Assembly: GCA_963555705.1 (NCBI GenBank)
Contig: OY743170.1
Span: 26,536,862-26,600,861 of the forward strand
Direction of reading: 5' to 3'
DNA: 64,000 bases
DNA from: Ligustrum vulgare
Taxonomy: Eukaryota; Streptophyta; Magnoliopsida; Lamiales; Oleaceae
Below the pieces are notes generated by a model. It had not been told where the DNA came from and did no database searches. It was given only the letters and a program-made list of their open reading frames with translations. Positions 46,420-58,500 of this stretch are shown piece by piece. The translations under genes and the position numbers were made by a program. Every line of letters begins with the position of its first letter. Position 1 is the first letter of the stretch.

Positions 46420-46431
46420 TGGTATCAGAGC
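46420..46431 (+). other. primer-binding site, copy 1 (initiator tRNA-Met)
   Basis: TGGTATCAGAGC starts 4 nt after LTR1. The same site lies after LTR2 at 54453-54464. Confidence 0.95.
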
Positions 46432-46551
46432 GGGTCTACGTTTCTGTAGACTTACAAATTTTGAAAAGAGAATTTTTTTTTTTAAAAAAATAATTGAAAT
46501 AATGTTTTGACGACTTTTTGCCATTGCCATCATTTTCCGCCGACTCCGAAG

Positions 46552-46800
46552 GTAACGAAGTTTAGTATATTGATTTATTTCGGATACTTAAGAATAAATG
46601 TTTTGAGAATTTGACGAGAAAAGAAAAGAAAATACGAGAAAGAATTAGACAACTAGTATCCGAAATAATGAGAAAGAAAGAAACGAGTTTTGGAGCATAA
46701 TGGGAATTAGTACAATTTAAGAAAATTTTCATAAAATATTTCGTCCCTAGATTTAAATAAGTAATAAAACCCTAACTGGACTTTGCATAATGGATTCTAG
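46552..46800 (+). other. candidate leader intron, copy 1
   Basis: Possible donor CCGAAG|GTAACG (46552), a plant-type branch site CTAAC at 46772-46776, and acceptor GATTCTAG ending at 46800, two bases before the ORF1 start codon. A second acceptor (TTCATTTAAG, ending 47520) lies three bases before the gag ATG, after a pyrimidine-rich stretch. Copy 2 has the same sites at +8034. No transcript evidence is available. Confidence 0.45.
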
Positions 46801-46802
46801 GC

Positions 46803-47315
46803 ATGGCACCAATTGACGGGATATCAAACCACATCCTTCGTTTTTGCGCCATACGTCATGACGCTATAGCTAGTGGACTTAGGCTGACTGATGCTCAATC
46901 TATTAGCCGCCTTTTGACTACATTTCCAGAATGTCAGCGTGAACTAGCGATCGATTTTTATAATGACGTGAAGAGATGCCTAGGAGAGGACGTGAAATTC
47001 CAGACTGTCTGCGACGAATTTGTAATGCGGTGGGACCGCTACCTAACCCATGCTCCAGCGCCAGAAATAATTATTCTATCAGATGACGAGGGAGAACCAA
47101 TTGAGATACCCGACGCCGAGTCAGGCATATATGACTATACTCCTAGCTCACCGGGTTATATTTTAGACTCCCCAAGTATGACACCGGGTGCACCCGACTA
47201 CACTCCTGGCTCACCAGGGTATACCCTTGACTCACCGACTATGACCCCGGGCGCACCAGATTATACCCCAGGCACACCAGGATCGATATCTCCTATGTCA
47301 CCACCAAAGATGTAG
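46803..47315 (+). CDS. chromovirus ORF1, 170 aa, with Pol II CTD-like heptads (copy 1)
   Basis: ATG 46803 lies in a good context (GCATGG). Residues 1-85 look like a small helical domain (ILRFCAIRHDAI, ISRLLTTFPECQRELAIDFY). Residues 89-98 (IIILSDDEGE) match a SUMO-interaction motif: a hydrophobic run followed by acidic residues. Residues 112-167 fall into consecutive heptads: YTPSSPG, YILDSPS, MTPGAPD, YTPGSPG, YTLDSPT, MTPGAPD, YTPGTPG, then SISPMSP. Proline stands at heptad position 6 in all seven, as in YSPTSPS of RNA polymerase II. The two 21-residue repeats use different synonymous codons for the same residues, suggesting selection on the protein. Gag-pol of chromoviruses does not need such an ORF. 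Function unknown; recruiting transcription or RNA-processing factors is an inference. Confidence 0.75.
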   Translation: MAPIDGISNHILRFCAIRHDAIASGLRLTDAQSISRLLTTFPECQRELAIDFYNDVKRCLGEDVKFQTVCDEFVMRWDRYLTHAPAPEIIILSDDEGEPIEIPDAESGIYDYTPSSPGYILDSPSMTPGAPDYTPGSPGYTLDSPTMTPGAPDYTPGTPGSISPMSPPKM

Positions 47316-47523
47316 AATATATTACGGTTATCTTAATTTTAGTCTAGCAGTATTCCCATTCCCATTATTGGCAGTCCTATGTCTTGTATCCTCAATCGAA
47401 GGAAATTTTAATCATTAATGAGAATATTTTCAATTTTCGTTCATATTGGAGTTGAATTTATTACAATATTTGGTATAAATTTTATCAGAAGTTACAATAC
47501 ACTCCTTGTTTTCATTTAAGGGA

Positions 47524-50500
47524 ATGGCTAGACGCGTTAACAGGAGTATTATGGACCGTGCTACATCTGAGCAACAGAACTCAGGACAGGGCCCCACAGC
47601 CCAATCCAGTATCATCAGGGATTTACTTTTGGCTGTGCAAGATTTGAGGCAGGCCCCAACAGGTTCCGCAGTGCCAGTTATTGAACAATTCAGGAGGTAC
47701 CGTCCGCCCACTTTTGACGGCGGGGATAATCCACTGGCCGTGGAGGAGTGGTTACAGGGAATCGAGAGGATTTTCAAGCACATCTCTTGCCCTGAGGACA
47801 AGAAGGTTACTTGCGCAGAGTTTATGCTTATCGGTAGGGCTGGCTTTTGGTGGGAGTCCGCATCACGGACTCGGACCGAAGAGGAACAAGCAGCGTTGAC
47901 CTGGGAAGAGTTTAAGGAAGAGATCAAAGACAAGTTCTTCCCACAAGCCCTCCGAGACCACAAGGAGACAGAATTTTTACAGCTAGTTCAGGGTGAGATG
48001 GACATCACTGACTATGAACGGAAGTTCGAGGAACTGTCACGGTATGCTCCACATCTAGTGGAAACCGAAGTTAAGAAGGCACGCCGATTTGAAAGAGGTC
48101 TGCGTTCGGATATTAGGCAGATTGTTGGCTCACATGAACTGCCCACTTACCGGGAAGTTGTGAAGAAAGCTCAGGCCGTGGCTTTTGCTGTTGCAAAGAT
48201 TGGCAACCAAGGAAATCGGAACAATCAAGGGCATCAAGGTAAACGAAAATGGCATGGTCATCATCAGAACAGGAACCAGAATTTCAATAAGAGACAGAAT
48301 ACAGGACCTAGCAGAGGTCAGGTGACCAGTTTCCCTCCACCATGCCCGAAGTGCCAGAAGACGCATAAAGGAGAATGCCTCTTTGGAAACAAGGTTGTTT
48401 GTTACCGATGTGGCCAACCGGGCCACTTTTCTCGAGATTGCAACACAGCACCCGCTCAAGGCTCGGACCAGAAGAAGAACATTGACCAGAACAGAAAAGG
48501 GAAGGCTAAGGTATTTGCCATGGACGCCGTTGAGGACTCCGACGTGATTGCAGGTACACCATTACTTCAACATTCATATACTTGTATTACTTAATTTCAT
48601 GTATCATGCTTTGATCGAATTAATAATATGAACGACGATAACAGGCATTTTATCTGTTTCTGGTATTCCCGTATACGTCCTAATAGATTCGGGTGCTACA
48701 CATTCATTTATTTCCGACTCATGCTTAACTAAATTGAATTTAGTGGGTGAAATAACTGGTAGCATGCTGGAAGTGAGCTTACCGTCAGGAGAAATCCTTG
48801 ACACTAATAGGATAGTCAAGTCTGTGCGAATGGATTTCGATGGGATAGTGTTTGAGGCAGACTTGAATATTATTTCGATGAAGGATTTCGACATTATCCT
48901 AGGAATGGACTGGCTGAGTGCTAACCGTGCCGCAATCATGTGCCATGAGAAGGAAGTAGTATTTCGAAAGAATGGGGATGAGGTGTTCAGATTTTTTGGT
49001 TCGAAGGTTAAAGCACTTCCTCGCCTTATCTCGGCTATGCAAGCTGAAAAGCTAATTGCCAAGGGAAACTGTCAAAGTTATCTGGTTAATCTCCAAGGAA
49101 AACCTGCCGAGGAAATCAAATTGGAGTCAGTGCCAGTTGTGTGTGACTTTCAAGATGTATTTCCAGAAGACCTATCTGGTACTCCGCCTGATAGGCAAGT
49201 GGAATTTGCTATTGACTTGGTGCCAGGAGCTGCCCCTGTTTCGAAAGCCCCGTATCGTATGGCACCGAAAGAATTACAAGAATTGAAAGTCCAACTGGAA
49301 GAACTGCTAGAGAAGGGCTTTATCAGGCCAAGTGTGTCCCCGTGGGGAGCACCTGTGCTATTTGTGAAAAAGAAGGATGGCAGTATGAGAATGTGCATTG
49401 ACTATCGGGAATTGAACAAGTTGACGATAAAGAATAAGTACCCCCTGCCCAGAATCGAAGATTTGTTTGATCAATTAAAAGGAGCTGCGGTATTTTCAAA
49501 GATGGACTTAAGGTCCGGTTACCATCAATTGAAGATCAAGCCTACGGATATACAAAAGACAGCGTTTAGGACTCGATATGGACACTATGAGTTCACGGTG
49601 ATGCCATTCGGTCTTACGAACGCACCGGCAGTATTTATGGACTTGATGAACCGGGTTTTCCATCAGTACTTGGATAAGTTCGTCATTGTCTTCATTGACG
49701 ATATTCTGGTCTATTCCAAAGATTCACAACAGCATTCGAAACATTTGAGGATTGTGTTGGAGACGCTACGGGCAGAAAAGTTATATGCCAAATTTAAGAA
49801 ATGTGAATTTTGGCTTGAGAAGATAGGCTTTCTGGGTCATATTGTCACAAACAATGGCATCGAAGTTGATCCGTCAAAGGTGGAGACAGTGAGTAATTGG
49901 ACTACGCCAGCGAATGCAGGTGATGTGAGAAGCTTTTTGGGACTAGCTGGATATTACCGACGATTTATAGAGGGTTTCTCTAAGATAGCGGGTCCCATGA
50001 CTCAGTTGACACGGAAGGGTGTAAAATTCCAGTGGACAGAGCAGTGTGAACGAAGCTTCCAGGAATTGAAGAATAGACTGGTTTCAGCTCCAGTGTTAAC
50101 AGTGCCGGATGGATCCAAGGATTTTGTGATATACAGTGATGCCTCGAAACATGGTTTAGGATGTGTGCTTATGCAGAAAGGTAAAGTAATTGCCTATGCT
50201 TCGAGACAGTTGAAGCCATACGAGAAAAACTATCCGACGCATGATCTAGAACTGGCAGCTGTTGTACATGCTCTTAAGATTTGGCGACATTACCTATATG
50301 GGAGTAAATGCGAGATTTACACCGACCATAAGAGTCTCAAGTATTTCTTCACTCAGAAGGAATTGAACATGAGACAACGTCGATGGTTGGAACTGGTGAA
50401 GGATTATGATTGTACTATTCTTTACCACCCGGGTAAGGCTAATAAGGTTGCAGATGCACTAAGCAGGAAAGATGTGGGTCAATTATCAGCTTTGGGAACA

Positions 50501-52084
50501 GTACAAGAACAGTTGATTCGGGATTTTCAGAACTTGAGAATCGAAGTGAGAAACAAAGGAATCCAAAGTTTTAGCCGATTGACAAATTTGACAGTGAAGC
50601 CAGATTTGAGAAACAGAATTGTGATGGCTCAGGAAAGCGATAAGTTTTTGGAAAAGATCAAAGCCGAAGTTGGAACTGGCAAGAGAGCAGATTTTGAAAT
50701 CGGAAGCGATAATGCACTATTATTCAAGGGTCGCCTGTGTGTACCGAAGGATGATCAGATTAGGAATGAAATATTGAGGGAAGCCCACTCAGCTCCATAT
50801 GCAGCTCATCCAGGAGGAACAAAAATGTACCGAGATTTGCGTACTACATTCTGGTGGAGGAATATGAAGGGATGCATCGCTAAGTTTGTCTCACGATGCA
50901 TGACCTGTCAGCAAGTCAAGGCTGAACATCAGAGACCGTCAGGACTACTAAAACCTTTAGACATTCCGGAATGGAAATGGGAGAAGATTTCCATGGATTT
51001 CGTAACAGGCTTACCAAGAACAGTGAGGGGACATGACGCCATTTGGGTTATTGTGGACCGACTTACAAAGTCAGCCCATTTTCTTCCAGTGCGGATGACT
51101 CTCAGTATAGATCACTTGGCCCAAATTTATATAAAGGAGATCGTTCGACTTCACGGGATTCCAGCGTCTATTATTTCAGATAGGGATCCGAGATTCACTT
51201 CGAGATTTTGGAAGAGCTTACACACGGCTATGGGGACTAAATTAAATTTTAGTACCGCTTACCACCCGCAGACGGACGGACAGTCTGAACGCACCATTCA
51301 GACCTTAGAGGATATGCTTAGAGCCTGTGTACTGGACTTAAGCGGCAATTGGGAAGCTCACCTGCCATTGGTAGAGTTTTCTTACAATAACAGTTTTCAG
51401 GCTACCATTGGTATGGCACCGTATGAAGCACTGTATGGGCGAAGATGTCGATCGCCGGTATATTGGGATGAGGTTGGCGAGAGGAAGTTATTGGGTCCTG
51501 AATTAATTGAAAAGACTGTAGGGGCTATCGAGAAGATCAGATTGCGAATTAAAGCTGCCCAGGACAGACAGAAGAGTTATGCTGATCAGAGAAGAAAAGA
51601 CTTGGAGTTCGAGATTGGAGAGAAAGTATTTTTGAAAATCTCCCCTATGAAGGGCACTATTCGTTTTGGCAAGAAAGGGAAATTAAGGCCTCGGTTTATC
51701 GGACCTTTTGAAATATTGGAGAAAGTAGGTAGTGTGGCTTATCGTCTAGCATTGCCACCCGAGCTCTCGGCTATACACAATGTTTTTCACATCTCTCTAT
51801 TGAGAAAATACGTTCACGATCCCAGTCACGTGGTAAACTTTCAGTCAGTCCCGATTCAGAAAAATCTCTATTATGAAGAAGCACCCATGTGCATCATTGA
51901 TAGAAAAGTCCATGTCCTAAGAAATAAAGAAATTTCTCTAGTCAAAGTCCAGTGGGGTAGACATAGTAGCGATGAGGCTACATGGGAAAAAGAAGAAGAA
52001 ATTCTGGCCAAGTATCCAGATATTTTAGATCGAGTAAGTTTTAAATTTCGAGGACGAAATTATTTTAAGGTGGTAGGGTTGTAG
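47524..52084 (+). CDS. chromovirus Gag-Pol polyprotein, spliced (47524-48553, 48645-52084), copy 1
   Basis: Joined, the exons give 4470 nt, 1489 residues. Gag (1-343) has a retrotransposon capsid domain ([25 protein letters not shown]) and a zinc knuckle [14 protein letters not shown]. Protease: [10 protein letters not shown] (D358). [34 protein letters not shown] (about 694). RNase [31 protein letters not shown]. Integrase: zinc-binding HPGG...CMTCQQ, then D-D-E in [21 protein letters not shown] and GQSERTIQ, then a GPY/F-like module ([13 protein letters not shown]). A chromodomain of the Tekay/Del kind (about 1425-1475, LVKVQWG...[10 protein letters not shown]) may guide integration to heterochromatin. 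The gag ATG 47524 (MARRVN) is preferred over an upstream TTG. The stop TAG lies inside LTR2. All motifs are intact. Confidence 0.92.
48554..48644 (+). other. 91-nt intron between gag and pol, copy 1
   Basis: GCAG|GTACAC donor and GATAACAG|GC acceptor, AT-rich. Unspliced, gag stops at 48594 and the protease frame is closed by TGA at 48629. Removing 91 nt (not a multiple of three) joins the two frames exactly, GAG codon phase 1 to [16 protein letters not shown]. Unspliced RNA would make Gag alone, spliced RNA Gag-Pol. Confidence 0.85.
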
Positions 52085-54449
52085 CGACCGGGAATTTTAA
52101 TTTCTTTTTAAATAAAATGTTTTAAAACTTTAAATGCGCGTCGCTACGACTTCTCCAATTTAATTTTAAAAAAAAAAATAGTCGTCTAGCCAAATTATAA
52201 ATGAGATTAAATTAATTTTCATAATATTCAAACTTCAGAATTTTACTCAAAATATCCCAACGTCACCGTTTTAAATTTTAATTCAAAAATTTAACGATTT
52301 TAAAGCCCAAGATCAAAATTTTATTTTATTATCAACCAATTAAAGTTCAGCCTCTGTTTTCCATTTTTAAAACCACAATTCAGACACTTTCCCCTCTTAA
52401 AGAGAATTCACACACGTTTATATCCACACCTATCTGCAAGACTTCCATCCTTCACATCCCTAATCCTCTCCCTCTCTTCCTTAATAACCATGGCCATCCT
52501 ACTGCAATCCTGCAATTCAGCCTCAATCAAGAGATTATGCTTGCAACTGTCCAAACCTACATCACCTCTTTCAGCCCTCAATTCTGCGTCCAGCTCCCTA
52601 CAATTCTTCCAATCAAACGAATGCCAACAATCTTCTTTTTTTTTTCAGACTTCAATCTCCAGCATTCCAGTGAGGATCCTTAATTCCAATAATTCCACCC
52701 CCTTTCCAACTGCACTCCCTAATTCTCTCCCTCTTTTCCTTAACGACCATGCCATCCTACTGCATTCCTGCATTACTTCCTCAATCAGCAGGCTACCTCA
52801 ACTCCCTCAATTCTGCATTCAGTGATTTCAATCCCTGCATTTCTTCCTCAATCAACAGGCTTCCTCATCCTACCAAATTCAGAAAAAGCAGCTAAAATAA
52901 CATACCCCATTCTTCATTTCCACACGAGCTCACCCAGGCCAAACGACATTACTGGTAATAATTTTTCTGCATTGCTGAACACCTCACAGCCATCGTCACT
53001 GCATTCCCAAACCAATCCAACAATACAACACCATCATCAAATCCCAAACAAACTCAAATTTCCACAACCAACACATCATGATCGGCCACCATCATTCACC
53101 GCACCGAATCAGCCACTACCCAACCTCGATCCACACCATTTTTGTCCCAAATCAACCCAAACACCAAGAAAAACAAAGAATCAAGCAAACTCATAAACAT
53201 ACCTCAAACTTTACCGGAGTTCTTCGCCGGAAATCACCTAAAGAGTCGAACCACCAAGCCTCGGTTTGGTCTCATTTTCACACCCCAAACCCATCCTTAC
53301 CATACACAAGAACCACCACCCTAAGGTGGCGCTAGCGCCGGCGGGATGGCAGCGGAGAAGGGGCGGATCCCCCTCCTTTCCCCATCGTCTCTCTCGGCCA
53401 CTCTACTCTCTCTCTTTCGATCCTGAAGATTTGAGAGAGAAATGAGATTTTAATTTTATTTTATTTAGTTTAAGTTTTTGCAAATTTCCTTTTCATCCCC
53501 AAGTTTTGAAGTATATTCAATTCAGCCCTTTGTAATTCAAAAACCTATTAATTTCAGTCCTCTTGTCTAAAATGATTTCAATTTAGTTTTAAATGTTTTT
53601 ATAATTTACAAATCAGCCCTTATTTTCGTAAAATGACTATTTCAGTCCTAAACCTTTCAATTTCTTTAATTTTCAATTTAACCATAAGATTTTATTTTAT
53701 CACTTAAGACTTTAAATTTCTAAAATACTAATTAAATTAATTTACTTTTTGGCTAGACGAAGCAGTTGGTGATTTGAGAAGCTGACGTGTTAATCCCGCT
53801 CCAATTTTTGAGAACTCGTAACATTTAAAGGTAGACTCGCCCCCACTAATTGATTTATATTATAATTGCACGTGATTATGTGGATTTGTGTGATATTGTA
53901 TGCTTAATTGCATGAGAAAAGAAAAGAATATCTCGTATGAGATAAATTTGAGAATTTATGTTATGCACGTCATAACCTATCTGCTAGCATGATTTAAGAA
54001 AAGAATGGTTCATTTGCGTTCACTATGTGATGCCTATGAATAAGAAAAGAACGTCACTACATTATTTGCATGATTACTTGTCCAATTATCTTTTAGATTA
54101 ATTATTGGAGTTGAGTCTACTGAGTATTTCATTTTGAAATGCTCACCCCGTGGTTTTAACAATTTTGCAGATTTCGGCGACGGTGGCGAGTGATGGGCAA
54201 TGGCGAAGAAAAAAAAAATTTTTGGATATCATTTTTTGAAATTCGTGGATTTCGAAATAAACAATTTCATTTTATCATGAATTCCCATTTTTAATAAGTT
54301 TGTAAGAATTATTCCATTTAAATTGAATTATCGCTAAACTTTGATTTATTAAACGTGATATTTAATATTTAGTCATATTTCCGCAATAAAGTGTATTCGA
54401 AAATTTAGAAAAGTGACGTTCCGGGCTCCACGGAACTCGGGGCGTTACA
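52080..54449 (+). repeat. LTR2, shared by both elements (2370 bp)
   Basis: TGTAGCGACC...GGGGCGTTACA. It is preceded by the tract AAGGTGGTAGGG (imperfect polypurine). At two places it differs from both LTR1 and LTR3 (AAACTCAAA near 53050, AAATTCG near 54241). Confidence 0.95.
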
Positions 54450-54836
54450 GCGTGGTATCAGAGCGGGTCTACGTTTCTGTAGACTTACAAATTTTGAAAA
54501 GAGAATTTTTTTTTTTTAAAAAAATAATTGAAATAATGTTTTGACGACTTTTTGCCATTGCCATCATTTTCCGCCGACTCCGAAGGTAACGAAGTTTAGT
54601 ATATTGATTTATTTCGGATACTTAAGAATAAATGTTTTGAGAATTTGACGAGAAAAGAAAAGAAAATACGAGAAAGAATTAGACAACTAGTATCCGAAAT
54701 AATGAGAAAGAAAGAAACGAGTTTTGGAGCATAATGGGAATTAGTACAATTTAAGAAAATTTTCATAAAATATTTCGTCCCTAGATTTAAATAAGTAATA
54801 AAACCCTAACTGGACTTTGCATAATGGATTCTAGGC

Positions 54837-55349
54837 ATGGCACCAATTGACGGGATATCAAACCACATCCTTCGTTTTTGCGCCATACGTCATGACGCTA
54901 TAGCTAGTGGACTTAGGCTGACTGATGCTCAATCTATTAGCCGCCTTTTGACTACATTTCCAGAATGTCAGCGTGAACTAGCGATCGATTTTTATAATGA
55001 CGTGAAGAGATGCCTAGGAGAGGACGTGAAATTCCAGACTGTCTGCGACGAATTTGTAATGCGGTGGGACCGCTACCTAACCCATGCTCCAGCGCCAGAA
55101 ATAATTATTCTATCAGATGACGAGGGAGAACCAATTGAGATACCCGACGCCGAGTCAGGCATATATGACTATACTCCTAGCTCACCGGGTTATATTTTAG
55201 ACTCCCCAAGTATGACACCGGGTGCACCCGACTACACTCCTGGCTCACCAGGGTATACCCTTGACTCACCGACTATGACCCCGGGCGCACCAGATTATAC
55301 CCCAGGCACACCAGGATCGATATCTCCTATGTCACCACCAAAGATGTAG
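54837..55349 (+). CDS. chromovirus ORF1 with CTD-like heptads (copy 2)
   Basis: Identical in protein to the copy at 46803-47315, with the same start context and candidate acceptor two bases before the ATG. Confidence 0.75.
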   Translation: MAPIDGISNHILRFCAIRHDAIASGLRLTDAQSISRLLTTFPECQRELAIDFYNDVKRCLGEDVKFQTVCDEFVMRWDRYLTHAPAPEIIILSDDEGEPIEIPDAESGIYDYTPSSPGYILDSPSMTPGAPDYTPGSPGYTLDSPTMTPGAPDYTPGTPGSISPMSPPKM

Positions 55350-55557
55350 AATATATTACGGTTATCTTAATTTTAGTCTAGCAGTATTCCCATTCCCATT
55401 ATTGGCAGTCCTATGTCTTGTATCCTCAATCGAAGGAAATTTTAATCATTAATGAGAATATTTTCAATTTTCGTTCATATTGGAGTTGAATTTATTACAA
55501 TATTTGGTATAAATTTTATCAGAAGTTACAATACACTCCTTGTTTTCATTTAAGGGA

Positions 55558-58500
55558 ATGGCTAGACGCGTTAACAGGAGTATTATGGACCGTGCTACAT
55601 CTGAGCAACAGAACTCAGGACAGGGCCCCACAGCCCAATCCAGTATCATCAGGGATTTACTTTTGGCTGTGCAAGATTTGAGGCAGGCCCCAACAGGTTC
55701 CGCAGTGCCAGTTATTGAACAATTCAGGAGGTACCGTCCGCCCACTTTTGACGGCGGGGATAATCCACTGGCCGTGGAGGAGTGGTTACAGGGAATCGAG
55801 AGGATTTTCAAGCACATCTCTTGCCCTGAGGACAAGAAGGTTACTTGCGCAGAGTTTATGCTTATCGGTAGGGCTGGCTTTTGGTGGGAGTCCGCATCAC
55901 GGACTCGGACCGAAGAGGAACAAGCAGCGTTGACCTGGGAAGAGTTTAAGGAAGAGATCAAAGACAAGTTCTTCCCACAAGCCCTCCGAGACCACAAGGA
56001 GACAGAATTTTTACAGCTAGTTCAGGGTGAGATGGACATCACTGACTATGAACGGAAGTTCGAGGAACTGTCACGGTATGCTCCACATCTAGTGGAAACC
56101 GAAGTTAAGAAGGCACGCCGATTTGAAAGAGGTCTGCGTTCGGATATTAGGCAGATTGTTGGCTCACATGAACTGCCCACTTACCGGGAAGTTGTGAAGA
56201 AAGCTCAGGCCGTGGCTTTTGCTGTTGCAAAGATTGGCAACCAAGGAAATCGGAACAATCAAGGGCATCAAGGTAAACGAAAATGGCATGGTCATCATCA
56301 GAACAGGAACCAGAATTTCAATAAGAGACAGAATACAGGACCTAGCAGAGGTCAGGTGACCAGTTTCCCTCCACCATGCCCGAAGTGCCAGAAGACGCAT
56401 AAAGGAGAATGCCTCTTTGGAAACAAGGTTGTTTGTTACCGATGTGGCCAACCGGGCCACTTTTCTCGAGATTGCAACACAGCACCCGCTCAAGGCTCGG
56501 ACCAGAAGAAGAACATTGACCAGAACAGAAAAGGGAAGGCTAAGGTATTTGCCATGGACGCCGTTGAGGACTCCGACGTGATTGCAGGTACACCATTACT
56601 TCAACATTCATATACTTGTATTACTTAATTTCATGTATCATGCTTTGATCGAATTAATAATATGAACGACGATAACAGGCATTTTATCTGTTTCTGGTAT
56701 TCCCGTATACGTCCTAATAGATTCGGGTGCTACACATTCATTTATTTCCGACTCATGCTTAACTAAATTGAATTTAGTGGGTGAAATAACTGGTAGCATG
56801 CTGGAAGTGAGCTTACCGTCAGGAGAAATTCTTGACACTAATAGGATAGTCAAGTCTGTGCGAATGGATTTCGATGGGATAGTGTTTGAGGCAGACTTGA
56901 ATATTATTTCGATGAAGGATTTCGACATTATCCTAGGAATGGACTGGCTGAGTGCTAACCGTGCCGCAATCATGTGCCATGAGAAGGAAGTAGTATTTCG
57001 AAAGAATGGGGATGAGGTGTTCAGATTTTTTGGTTCGAAGGTTAAAGCACTTCCTCGCCTTATCTCGGCTATGCAAGCTGAAAAGCTAATTGCCAAGGGA
57101 AACTGTCAAAGTTATCTGGTTAATCTCCAAGGAAAACCTGCCGAGGAAATCAAATTGGAGTCAGTGCCAGTTGTGTGTGACTTTCAAGATGTATTTCCAG
57201 AAGACCTATCTGGTACTCCGCCTGATAGGCAAGTGGAATTTGCTATTGACTTGGTGCCAGGAGCTGCCCCTGTTTCGAAAGCCCCGTATCGTATGGCACC
57301 GAAAGAATTACAAGAATTGAAAGTCCAACTGGAAGAACTGCTAGAGAAGGGCTTTATCAGGCCAAGTGTGTCCCCGTGGGGAGCACCTGTGCTATTTGTG
57401 AAAAAGAAGGATGGCAGTATGAGAATGTGCATTGACTATCGGGAATTGAACAAGTTGACGATAAAGAATAAGTACCCCCTGCCCAGAATCGAAGATTTGT
57501 TTGATCAATTAAAAGGAGCTGCGGTATTTTCAAAGATGGACTTAAGGTCCGGTTACCATCAATTGAAGATCAAGCCTACGGATATACAAAAGACAGCGTT
57601 TAGGACTCGATATGGACACTATGAGTTCACGGTGATGCCATTCGGTCTTACGAACGCACCGGCAGTATTTATGGACTTGATGAACCGGGTTTTCCATCAG
57701 TACTTGGATAAGTTCGTCATTGTCTTCATTGACGATATTCTGGTCTATTCCAAAGATTCACAACAGCATTCGAAACATTTGAGGATTGTGTTGGAGACGC
57801 TACGGGCAGAAAAGTTATATGCCAAATTTAAGAAATGTGAATTTTGGCTTGAGAAGATAGGCTTTCTGGGTCATATTGTCACAAACAATGGCATCGAAGT
57901 TGATCCGTCAAAGGTGGAGACAGTGAGTAATTGGACTACGCCAGCGAATGCAGGTGATGTGAGAAGCTTTTTGGGACTAGCTGGATATTACCGACGATTT
58001 ATAGAGGGTTTCTCTAAGATAGCGGGTCCCATGACTCAGTTGACACGGAAGGGTGTAAAATTCCAGTGGACAGAGCAGTGTGAACGAAGCTTCCAGGAAT
58101 TGAAGAATAGACTGGTTTCAGCTCCAGTGTTAACAGTGCCGGATGGATCCAAGGATTTTGTGATATACAGTGATGCCTCGAAACATGGTTTAGGATGTGT
58201 GCTTATGCAGAAAGGTAAAGTAATTGCCTATGCTTCGAGACAGTTGAAGCCATACGAGAAAAACTATCCGACGCATGATCTAGAACTGGCAGCTGTTGTA
58301 CATGCTCTTAAGATTTGGCGACATTACCTATATGGGAGTAAATGCGAGATTTACACCGACCATAAGAGTCTCAAGTATTTCTTCACTCAGAAGGAATTGA
58401 ACATGAGACAACGTCGATGGTTGGAACTGGTGAAGGATTATGATTGTACTATTCTTTACCACCCGGGTAAGGCTAATAAGGTTGCAGATGCACTAAGCAG

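Noticed and set aside
46420..46431. tRNA-like match TGGTATCAGAGC (also at 54453, 10973, and 41086 minus)
   Set aside because: These are primer-binding sites complementary to the tRNA 3' end. No cloverleaf is present, so they are not tRNA genes.
47430..47963. 177-codon minus-strand ORF, repeated at 55464-55997, and similar minus-strand ORFs at 48130-48459 and 48604-49062
   Set aside because: Mirror frames of gag and pol. Their composition follows from the real coding strand.
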